In this document: one piece after another, positions 1 to 8,300 of the stretch
Layout: each line of letters begins with the position of its first letter
Numbering within the stretch: position 1 is the stretch's first letter
Source of the DNA: a virus
Virus record (IMG/VR): IMGVR_UViG_3300031800_000013
Location: 1 to 25,957 of that record
Length of the DNA stretch: 25,957 bases
Strand: one strand, 5' to 3'
Program-made: the position numbers and the translations under genes
Notes under the pieces: generated by a model
The model's input: only the letters and a program-made list of their open reading frames with translations
What the model was told of the DNA's origin: nothing
The model's database searches: none

Positions 1-125
1 ATCAGCCGGTCGATGCCGCTACGCCACGCAATGCCGTGCGGACTCGAGGTGTCGAGGACGAGCACCTGCCCATCCTGACCGGATGGGAACTGCTGGCGCG
101 AGACTTTGCCTCGGAGGGTGGGCAC
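1..125 (-). CDS. Unknown phage protein, N-terminal part only (cut by the window edge)
   Basis: The minus strand directly after the TAG of the upstream tailspike gene opens with GTG and stays open to the window edge, giving about 41 codons. The protein begins MPTLRGKVSRQQFPSGQDG and continues with VLVLDTSSPHGIAW. The stop codon of the tailspike and this GTG touch, and a GGTGA sequence lies five bases before the GTG inside the end of the tailspike gene, so it is placed as a translationally coupled last member of the tail operon. I do not recognise the family. Position after the tailspikes suggests a further tail, tailspike-chaperone or lysis-region protein, but nothing in the visible residues decides this. 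Only the N-terminus can be seen. Confidence 0.55.
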   Translation of the reverse strand, partial: MPTLRGKVSRQQFPSGQDGQVLVLDTSSPHGIAWRSGIDRL

Positions 126-2348
126 CTAGTTCACCATCCTCGCCGTCTCATACCACTTGTTATCGGCCTTGAGCACCAGGGTCAGCGAGTCAGAGGCTGC
201 CATCGTGAAGTTGGCAGACCCATGCAGGATAATGTGCGTGCCGTCTGTGATGATAAGCCCGTGTTCTGCGAGTACGGTGATGGTCTGGCCCAGAACCCCA
301 TTATCGAAGTCGGTGATGGTGGCTATTCCGCCGGTGATAAATACATTCCCGCCGCTGACTGCCGGGGTTCCCGTGTTGTCGAGGGCCACTATCGCAGCAG
401 GGACAAACGGACCTCTGGCTGCCTTAATGCTGCCATCTTGGTTTACCGAAAAAGCGTCAGCCTTGGTGCCGGAGCCGTTTGGGGTGGTGCTGATAACAAC
501 GTCCGCGCTGGCCTTGTTACCCCCGCCCACCGAGGTTATACGGGCCTCGATGTTGGCAGCATTGAACGAGTCCGCGCTCCCTGTCCCTACTTCAAAGTCA
601 ATGGTGGCAGCGTTCTCCGTTGTAAGTTTCGTGGTCGGAGCGGCTATCGTGCCGTTGAACGAACGCAGGCCAAGCGATAGCGGAGCCCCGTACCCGGTTT
701 TTCTGACCACCCCCGTGGATTCCATCCGAGTTATGGCACCCACCCCGGTGGTCGCGTTCTTGATTAGAAACTCGCGCCCGTAGTTGCCATACAGTTTGTC
801 ATGGGCGAAGACACCGACAGAACTCTCGTACTCAAGAGTGCCTGTTTTTGCTGCGTTGTTCGTAAGGTTCTCGAACTTTATATGTCCGAAGTAAGTCACG
901 TCACCACGGGCGTTAAGCCTCCCACCTTGGTATGTGCGACAGGTCTGCGGGGAGCCGTTCAGCGTTTCGTTATCGCGGGTGTCGAATATCTCAAGGTTGA
1001 TGCAATTCGCGCCAATGTTCAACTCGTAGCCGGTGGAGGAATAGGTGTTTTCCTCGGCATAGACAAAGAGCCTAGATGACCGGAGTTTGCCTAGGTACAC
1101 TTGGTCCGAGGAGCCATCTCTCGCATTCGTTTCGGCGTATATAAACCCATCAAACTGGCGGCCCATAAAGTCAGACGCGAAGTACACCCCCGCCTCCCGG
1201 TTGTACTGCGAATAGATGCCGAGCCTGATTACTGAAGCGTTGTCATTTGTACCCTCAAACCTCAGACCGCTCCTTCCATTATACGAAGCCCAAATGTCAA
1301 GGAGGTCGCTTTTGTTCATGTTGGGGGCCGTGCAGTTGAAATGGAAGCCGTGCCCCTTGTGCTTCGTAGACGTGAACCTGCCGGAAACCCGTATCCGGTT
1401 GTTTGAAAACAGAACCCCATGCGCGGTGCTGCTTGAATTGTCTACGGCAGTATTTGCAGTCTGCGCCGCAGACGCCTCTACGGTCAGGCTTCCCGTGACA
1501 TAGTTGTAGGTCGCGCCACCTGTAAACGTGACACCGACACCATCGAAGTCTTTCAGAATGGTCGCGTTATCACCGTTAAGAGTTTTCCCGCCCGTGACGC
1601 TGATGCCCGAGGTTATCCTGAAGCTACCGGGCGGGAAGTGTATCCTGTTCCCTGCTGCCAGAGCCGCAGCTATGGCTGCCGTGTCATCGGCTACACCATT
1701 ACCCACCGCGCCGAAGTCCTTGACATTAATCACTTCGCCCCAACGGTCAGAGAGTAGCCTCGAGGTCACGCTACCCGTCGCAATCAGTCCCGTGGGCGCT
1801 GGCCCGAGGGCCGTGTTGTTCACCAGGGCATCCACATACGTCTTGGTGGTGGCGTCGGTGGTGGCAGTCGGCGTCCCGAGCGTGCTGATGCGGTTCCCAT
1901 TGGCATCGTACTGCCCTGAGCCATCCGTTGACGAGTCGAGCAGCGACAGGGCACGCTCCGCGAGTTCGCGGGTGCGGATGCCTTGCAGGGTTACCTTGTC
2001 CAGCGCCTCCTCGTGAGTCTCCGCTGGGAACGTACCCCCGCTGATGTAGTCCACTGCCTGCGTCATCGGAGGGTTGCCGTAGATGATGAGTGTCTCGCCG
2101 GTCTGAGGCTCCTGGTCTTCGATGAGGAACGTCACCGTGCCGCCCGCTGCTGCACCCTCGCCGGCCACCGAGTAGTCCGTGTCCAGGGTCTTGGTGGTGT
2201 CCACGCCCGTGGCATCCACGCGGACCAGCACCACGAGGTCGCTGATGGCGAGGAACCTGAACGGCACCGCAAAGACAAGTGTGCCCGGTACGCCTGGGGC
2301 CCCGTTGCCCGCGTAACTCACCCGGTTCTGAGTGCTGGTGATTGTCAT
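126..2348 (-). CDS. Tailspike protein with pectate-lyase-type beta-helix (second of a tandem pair)
   Basis: This 740-residue protein is a probable receptor-binding or polysaccharide-degrading tailspike on the outside of the virion. Residues 1 to about 130 resemble the T7-type tail fibre anchor, with FAVPFRFL, a DYSV strand and FPAETHEEALDK. A linker follows with DGSGQYDANGNRIS and ATGSVTSRLL. The beta-helix starts near residue 206 with VKDFGAVGNGVADDTAAI, the typical opening of the pectate lyase 3 superfamily. The region after about 480 is a fibre-like stretch, and residues from about 653 to the end form a module with ITDFDNGVLGQTITV that also occurs twice in the upstream tailspike. The start is an ATG with AGGAG seven bases before it. 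It lies 25 bases after the upstream tailspike gene. The substrate cannot be predicted, and catalytic residues were not assigned. Confidence 0.88.
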   Translation of the reverse strand: MTITSTQNRVSYAGNGAPGVPGTLVFAVPFRFLAISDLVVLVRVDATGVDTTKTLDTDYSVAGEGAAAGGTVTFLIEDQEPQTGETLIIYGNPPMTQAVDYISGGTFPAETHEEALDKVTLQGIRTRELAERALSLLDSSTDGSGQYDANGNRISTLGTPTATTDATTKTYVDALVNNTALGPAPTGLIATGSVTSRLLSDRWGEVINVKDFGAVGNGVADDTAAIAAALAAGNRIHFPPGSFRITSGISVTGGKTLNGDNATILKDFDGVGVTFTGGATYNYVTGSLTVEASAAQTANTAVDNSSSTAHGVLFSNNRIRVSGRFTSTKHKGHGFHFNCTAPNMNKSDLLDIWASYNGRSGLRFEGTNDNASVIRLGIYSQYNREAGVYFASDFMGRQFDGFIYAETNARDGSSDQVYLGKLRSSRLFVYAEENTYSSTGYELNIGANCINLEIFDTRDNETLNGSPQTCRTYQGGRLNARGDVTYFGHIKFENLTNNAAKTGTLEYESSVGVFAHDKLYGNYGREFLIKNATTGVGAITRMESTGVVRKTGYGAPLSLGLRSFNGTIAAPTTKLTTENAATIDFEVGTGSADSFNAANIEARITSVGGGNKASADVVISTTPNGSGTKADAFSVNQDGSIKAARGPFVPAAIVALDNTGTPAVSGGNVFITGGIATITDFDNGVLGQTITVLAEHGLIITDGTHIILHGSANFTMAASDSLTLVLKADNKWYETARMVN

Positions 2349-2373
2349 CGTGTTGCTCCTATGGGGGTCGGCA

Positions 2374-5352
2374 TCAGGCTATGTCGCTCCTGCTTATCTC
2401 GCTCCACTTGCCCGTCTCCAGCATGGTGAGCGTAATCGTGTCGCCCGTAGTCATCGCGAAGTTGCCAGCCAGTTCCAGGTCGCCACCGTCTGTGATGGTT
2501 ATGCTGGTCTTCGCCTTCACTGTGATGGTCTGGCCCACGACTCCATCGTCGAAGTCCGTGATTGCAGTGGTTCCAGCCGTCAGGAAATACTTGCCATTGA
2601 GGACGGTCGGAGTGGCATCGCCACCCGCGAAGGTGACCACTGGGAAACTCTCTCGCCTGCCAGTCTCGTACCAGTTAGTACCTCCGATATTCGCCAGGGT
2701 CACCGTGTCATCAGCAGCCATGACGAAATCCGCGTCCCCCTGGAGTTGGAGGGTGGCGCTGTCCGTGAGCGTGATAGCACCGTGAGCCCGGACGGTGATA
2801 ATCTGCCCGTCCACGCCATCATCGAAGTCGGTTATGGCGGTGCTGCCTGCCGTGATGAAGGTGCGGCCTGTGGCTACTGTGGGCGTGGCGTCACTGCTTG
2901 CGAAGGTGACGGTGCCCGAGAACTTGTCCTCATGCGAGGGAAACGCTGTCGCAAGCATTCCGCTCTCTGCGTCTAGGTCCATACCCCTGGATGACAAGTA
3001 AAAGCCCGAGAAGGCCGCGCCGACACCGCCCGCATCAAGCCAAAACCTGACGAACGCCGTGCTGGTATTCATAACATAAAACACTCGTCCCGCTTGGTAA
3101 TTCACCAAGGCACCTTGTTGGCCGAATTGCTTTACCCCTGAGCCCAGCCATGTAACGTCACGAATCTCTATGGTCTGCGTCCCCGTCCCGTCGCTGGTCA
3201 GGTTCACCACGGCACCGTCATAATCGTCTAGGAATTGGATGGTGGTAGAGTTCACCACGTTCACCCAGTAGTCAGTGCTAGTAGCCAATCCAGTCGGAAG
3301 AGCGCCGCTAGTGGTGAGATGGACGGGGCCGTCGCTGTCAATGAATTGGTGGGCCACTCCGAAATCCACTTGGTCGGATGCGTGCGTAGTCTCTGCCGAT
3401 GTGAACGTGGGGGATGAGCCAGTACGAACGATTTCCGCACCCGTGGAGTCGTAGCCTTTCAACCTGCCGCGCACGCCCGGATTGTTGAGCGTGGACGTGC
3501 CGCTGCCTGCATCGGCCAAAGCAACCACCGAGCCCCCATAGGCGTCCAAGAACTGAATCTTGTGCTTGTCCACTACGTTCAGCCAGTAGTCCGTAGTGGT
3601 GGCCGTGAGGCCACTGGGTAGTGCTCCGGTGGTTGTTAGCCTGATGGGCCCATAGTTGTCTGGGTATCCGTGCCGTGCCGTGCCGTAGTCTATTTGGTTG
3701 TTTGCGTAATCTGCCTCCGCTGACGTGAAAGTCCCTTCGACCCAGCCCGTCAAAGAGAAGTCGAAAATGGCCTGCCCCTGAGCACAGGGAAGCAGGGGGG
3801 ACTCGTAGAGAACTTGGTAACCCGTGGCGGTGATGTTCTTCGGGTTGATGGTGAGGTTAGACACCCCCGCGATGTTGTACCTCCCCCCGGCAAGCGTCAG
3901 CGATTGGTAATCGAATCCGACTAGCAACTTCTGGGGCGCATACTTGTCGAACGCATGGCGGACGCAGCACATATCTCCATTGTTCGTTACGTCCTCCTGA
4001 GTTGGGGCAGTGTACCGATGCCCGGACATGACGTGGGACCGTTCCACAATGCAGTCCACGGTTCCCCGAGCAAATACAATGCCGAGCACGCCCTCGTTAC
4101 GGATGCGGAGGAAGTAGTTGGCTCTCCCCACTTGGCAGTCAATAAGTGGCGTCGTTACGCCGCCACCGGGGTTATAGGTTCCCTCTAAGGTTCCGCCAAT
4201 GAAGTGGTTGTGGTTATGGCTATACGTTCCATCAACTAGTATGTGGTCGGTTCTGTTGATGTAGAAGGTGTTCTCGTTAATCCACTGTGTCGTACTCCCG
4301 GCGGGACTTGGGTTTGTATTGAGTTCAACCCTGTTGGCGTACTTCAGCCAAAAGGTCGAGTACGCGATGCTCGTCGTTGTCGCGTCATCCGTGTCCGCGT
4401 AGAACTGAATGTAATTGCAGAAGTCTACGGTTATCTGTTGCCCCTTGGCCCCGAGTAACCGAACGTCAGGCGTTGTGGTAGCGCCACCGTTGCGAGTGAC
4501 TTGCCTGATGTTTTGCGGGGGACCGTTGCCGCTTGACGAAGAGTTTCCAAGGATGACTATAATCCCGGTGTGGTATCCCACTATCACCGCAGACGATGCG
4601 TCCAGTTTCTTGTAGCGAAAGTCTACCGTTGCGGTGGTCTTGTAAGTCCCGTCTGGTATGTGCAGCGTTTCGTTGTTTGTGCAGGCAGCTATGGCTGCGT
4701 TGATTGCAGCAGTGTCATCCGTGGCCCCATCCCCAACGGCCCCGAAGTCTTTGACGTTAGTAACGCTGCCCCAGCGGTCAGCCAGTAGCCTCGAGGTCAC
4801 GCTACCCGTCGCAATCAAGCCCGTAGGCGCAGGGCCGAGCGCAGTGTTGTTTACCAGCACATCCGTGTACGTCTTCGTCGCTGCGTCACTGGCAGCAGTC
4901 GGAGCGCCCAAGCTGCTGATGCGGTTCCCGTTCGCGTCATACGCACCAGAGCCATCCGTGTCACTGTTACCGAGGCTGGGGGTGCGGGTGGCAATCTCGC
5001 GGGTCCGCTTCTGCTGAATCGTCAGGCGGTCCAGGGCCTCCTCGTGTGTCTCGGCGGGGAACGTGTCCCCGGCCAGGTAGTCCACCAGTTGCGTCAGCGG
5101 CGGGTCGTTGTAAATCACCACCTTCTGCGTGCTGGGAGGGGCTGTGACGAACGTAACCGTGCCATTGGCATCCCCGGCACCCAGCACCGTGTAGTGCGTG
5201 TAAATCGTCTGCACAACGTCCACGCCGGTCAGGATGGTCCGCAAGACCACCACGAGGTCGGTCTTGACCAGGAACTTGAAGGGGACGGCAAACGGTAAAG
5301 TGGCCCCGTCACCTGTGAACTCCACGCGCGTGGTTTCTGTGGAGATTGTCAT
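2374..5352 (-). CDS. Tailspike protein with beta-helix and two sets of tandem repeats (first of a tandem pair)
   Basis: This 992-residue protein is a paralogue of the next gene. Residues 1 to about 130 are the T7-fibre-like virion anchor (LPFAVPFKFLVKTDL, FPAETHEEALDR). A linker with DGSGAYDANGNRIS follows, and the beta-helix opens near residue 194 with VKDFGAVGDGATDDTAAI. Two tandem copies of a roughly 80-residue module, each starting FTSAE and carrying GPxxLTT(T/S)GALPxGL and a TDYW strand, cover about residues 541 to 728. Two tandem copies of a second module with ITDFDDGV form the C-terminus from about 811. The ATG overlaps the TGA of the giant upstream gene (ATGA) and has GAGGG about seven bases before it. 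The protein probably binds and cleaves capsule or lipopolysaccharide; this is inference from fold and position. The extra repeats make it 252 residues longer than its partner. Confidence 0.88.
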   Translation of the reverse strand: MTISTETTRVEFTGDGATLPFAVPFKFLVKTDLVVVLRTILTGVDVVQTIYTHYTVLGAGDANGTVTFVTAPPSTQKVVIYNDPPLTQLVDYLAGDTFPAETHEEALDRLTIQQKRTREIATRTPSLGNSDTDGSGAYDANGNRISSLGAPTAASDAATKTYTDVLVNNTALGPAPTGLIATGSVTSRLLADRWGSVTNVKDFGAVGDGATDDTAAINAAIAACTNNETLHIPDGTYKTTATVDFRYKKLDASSAVIVGYHTGIIVILGNSSSSGNGPPQNIRQVTRNGGATTTPDVRLLGAKGQQITVDFCNYIQFYADTDDATTTSIAYSTFWLKYANRVELNTNPSPAGSTTQWINENTFYINRTDHILVDGTYSHNHNHFIGGTLEGTYNPGGGVTTPLIDCQVGRANYFLRIRNEGVLGIVFARGTVDCIVERSHVMSGHRYTAPTQEDVTNNGDMCCVRHAFDKYAPQKLLVGFDYQSLTLAGGRYNIAGVSNLTINPKNITATGYQVLYESPLLPCAQGQAIFDFSLTGWVEGTFTSAEADYANNQIDYGTARHGYPDNYGPIRLTTTGALPSGLTATTTDYWLNVVDKHKIQFLDAYGGSVVALADAGSGTSTLNNPGVRGRLKGYDSTGAEIVRTGSSPTFTSAETTHASDQVDFGVAHQFIDSDGPVHLTTSGALPTGLATSTDYWVNVVNSTTIQFLDDYDGAVVNLTSDGTGTQTIEIRDVTWLGSGVKQFGQQGALVNYQAGRVFYVMNTSTAFVRFWLDAGGVGAAFSGFYLSSRGMDLDAESGMLATAFPSHEDKFSGTVTFASSDATPTVATGRTFITAGSTAITDFDDGVDGQIITVRAHGAITLTDSATLQLQGDADFVMAADDTVTLANIGGTNWYETGRRESFPVVTFAGGDATPTVLNGKYFLTAGTTAITDFDDGVVGQTITVKAKTSITITDGGDLELAGNFAMTTGDTITLTMLETGKWSEISRSDIA
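2377..2925 (-). repeat. Two tandem copies of a C-terminal tailspike module
   Basis: The end of the longer tailspike holds two consecutive modules of about 85 to 90 residues, near residues 811 to 896 and 903 to 992. Each runs from VTFAxxDATPTV through T(F/L)xTAG(S/T)TAITDFDDGV, GQxITV and a FxM...DT(I/V)TL strand to a W-E-x-(G/S)-R end. A third copy closes the shorter tailspike from about residue 653. Boundaries are approximate and were set by eye on the protein sequence. The modules are more diverged at DNA level than at key protein positions. Confidence 0.8.
3170..3735 (-). repeat. Two tandem copies of an internal tailspike module
   Basis: Residues about 541 to 622 and 648 to 728 of the longer tailspike align by eye: both start FTSAE, continue with (Q)(I/V)D(Y/F)G, GP(I/V)xLTT(T/S)GALP(S/T)GL, TDYW(L/V)NVV, (K/T)IQFLD and end with a G-(S/T)-GT-(S/Q)-T strand. 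A linker of about 26 residues lies between them. The shorter tailspike lacks this module. It looks like a small beta-sandwich or binding module; function is inference. Confidence 0.75.
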
Positions 5353-8300
5353 CGGTTAGCCCTCACTCTTCGCTTCTCTTCTGGGTTGAGCCCCATGAAG
5401 GGTGCCAGCGGGTTCTTTGTTTCTCCCGTCACAAGGGCCTCGGTGCCCTCGTAGATACGAATCGCTGCGGTCCCGGGCTTCTTGAAAACAATGCCGCCCA
5501 CCTCCACAGCCGCCCGGCCGGCAGAGAAGTCAGCCTCGCCCTGAACCGCCTGCTTGATAAGGTTGGTCGTGGCAGAAAAGAAGCGAGTGCCCGCCGGGCC
5601 GTCGTAATCCATGTACCCGCTCGCGATGCTGCTGAACTCTCGCAATAGCGGGAAGCCGGCCATGATGAACCCCATCGGCTCGAAGGCGATGGTGCGCGCC
5701 ACATACTCGTACCAGGGCTCGTCCTCGTCATAGTCTTGGCGCAGGGCGTCGAACATGAATTTGCTGAGTACCGCTGGGAGAACCCAGAGCAGCAGCATGT
5801 CCACGGCAAGCCTCCCCACTGCTTGCGGCTCATCCTTCAGCGCGGTCGGGATATTGCGCCACCCACCCGCCCGGTTCACCGCCTCTGCCGATAGGTTCTC
5901 CGTGGCATTGAAGAAGCCGAAGAACATGGTGAACATCTTCGTCACCTTTTCCCGCTGGACGGCAGACATATCCTTGATTTGCCCCGTGCCCTGTGTGTCG
6001 AAGACTGCGCGGTCGGCCATCGCCACGGCCTTCTTCTCGTCGCCCGAACCGATTGCCATTTCCTTCTCGTAGGCCCCCAGCCATGTGGGAACGTCCGCCA
6101 CCATCTGCATCTTCACGATGAAGTAGAAATAGGCGTCCATCTCCCCGCTGAAGATGCCGCCCTCCGTGAGTTCGCTCTGGAGTTCGCGCATCTCGCGCTG
6201 CATGTCGCTGCTCTTGGGATTCAGCCGCACCCGCATTCCAGGCGATTTGGACATAATCATGTCCACCGTTGACTGCATGTTCCCTGTCCCGCGTAGCCAG
6301 TTGCGTATGCCCAGGTTCACCCACTTGACCCCCACCCGTTGGTACGAGGCTATGATGCCGAGCGGCTGGAGGGCAGACACCGTTGCACTAAACGCGAGCG
6401 CCGAGACGGCGGTCCCCTTGCGGAGATTGTCCAGAGACCTCTCGAGCATCCCGCTCGCCGGCAGATTCCCCACCGCTATGGCTGTGACCGCATTCAGCAG
6501 TTGGTCATAGACGGGGTAGCCATAGCCCTGGATGATGGAACGCTGGATGGCCGTATCCCTCAGAATCTTGTTCGTGTCAATCAGCCACTCGTTCCACGCG
6601 ATGTCGTGGAGAACCCCGCCGACATGCTGGAAGATGACTGAGAAGTCCAGCGTGAACCTCTGGCCGCTGACCATCGCAGCGCGTTCCTTGAGGAAGCCCG
6701 CCCGCGTTTGGGCTGCGGCGAACGAACCATTACGCGCTTGAATGAGCGCCTCCTGCATCGGGTCCGCTCCGCCACGCTTGGAGCCCTGCCGGCGGTCGCC
6801 CACGATGGGGAAGTATCCGCCCCGCAACGTGGTGCCGTCACTGAACTGGAGCGGCTGTGCTTCCACCTTTTGCGGGGCCACACCCTTGACCCGTTTTTCC
6901 TTGGCGGCAATTTGGGGCCAGAAGCTGTCAATGAAGTCCCACACCTCCTGAACAAACGTCCGGTCGTCCTTGCTCAGGTTGTCCTTGATGGCCTCTATGT
7001 CTGTCTCTGTCCAGCCATACCCGTCCATGAGGCGAGCAAGGTTCCCCTCGTTCCCCATGTTCAGAACGGCCACCAAGTTGCCTACATGCGAAAGCTGAAC
7101 ACCTGGGGCCGCGCCCGGTACCTGCCGCTTCACCACCATCTTCGGCTTGAGGCTTTCTACAGAGCCCAGCGTTGCCGCCGAAAGAGTTTCTCGGACCTGC
7201 TTTTCGACGGACATATACCGCTTGAAAATCTCTGCGAGTTCTGTACCCGCCTCGACGAGCGCCGCGTGCTCGAGTGACCCGGCCTCATCCATCGGCCAAA
7301 TGATGGAGTCGAAGAAGACACCACCCAGAGTCCCATCGAACTCGTTCAGAAAGCTTGCGAACTTCCGATTGAAGGCGAAGTAGTCCTCCACGTTGTGGCG
7401 CTGACGGTCGGCTACATCTGCGCGGCTCTCGAGCGGGATGGGCTTATCGGTTCGCCTGTTCTCTGCCAGTGCGTCCAGCATCACCTCGCGGGTGCGCGCA
7501 AAGTCAGCGTCCCGCTTGGTCGTCAAGAGTTCCAAGTCTGTGCGGGCCAAGTGCTCGATGTTCTTCACCGCATCGACCAACTCACCAAACTGGGCCACCG
7601 TGAGTTCTCTCCACGGCATCCTGAAATCTTCGTTCTGGATATTCTCAGAGATGGCAAAGCCTGGGGCCATTTCCTGATTGGCCTCGGCCTTGGCTTCGGC
7701 CGACGCAATCCACTCGCGGAGCTTCATGCGCCGGTCCATCATGTCGTGCGTCATCGAACGCAGGTCGAACCTGTCCGTGAGCAGACCACCCTTGCCATAG
7801 AGTTGCTGGAAGTAGTCGATGCCCCTCTCGGCGTTCTCGCCAGACCCTGCCTTCGCGATGCGCTCGCGGGCGGGCTTCGCATCCATCCGCTTCAGATAGG
7901 TGCGACCCTTGGCGGCACCCTCTTTCGCCTTCGTGGCCTCTACCACGAGGAAGTGGTTCAGCAGTTGCTTCCGGCCAGCCTCGTGAGCGGCCTGCCAGTC
8001 CTCGGCCTCTACTGCGTCGAGCACGTCGCGGGCTGCCCGCTGCTCTGCAAGCCGGTAGCGGTGGGGGCTCAGGTCGCGAATCCTCTTGCCGGCAACCGCA
8101 GCCTGCGCCGCCCTGCGGGCCAGCCCCTGCGGCTTGTCCTTGGCACCGGCACGGCGGGCGAGGATGCGGCCCTGGCGGATGAGGAACGTCCCCTTGGCGT
8201 CGTTCTCCATTGCCTCAAGGGCTAGCTCAGGCAGGGTGCCGTCTCGCAGGATGTCGCCATAGGCGTCCTTCATCCTGCTCTGGGTTTCTTCGTCAATGGT

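Noticed and set aside
126-5352. Diversity-generating retroelement acting on the tailspikes, considered because of the Bordetella-type neighbour protein
   Set aside because: No reverse transcriptase, no template-repeat pair with adenine-biased differences and no C-type lectin-like variable end were seen. The repeats present are ordinary diverged protein modules.
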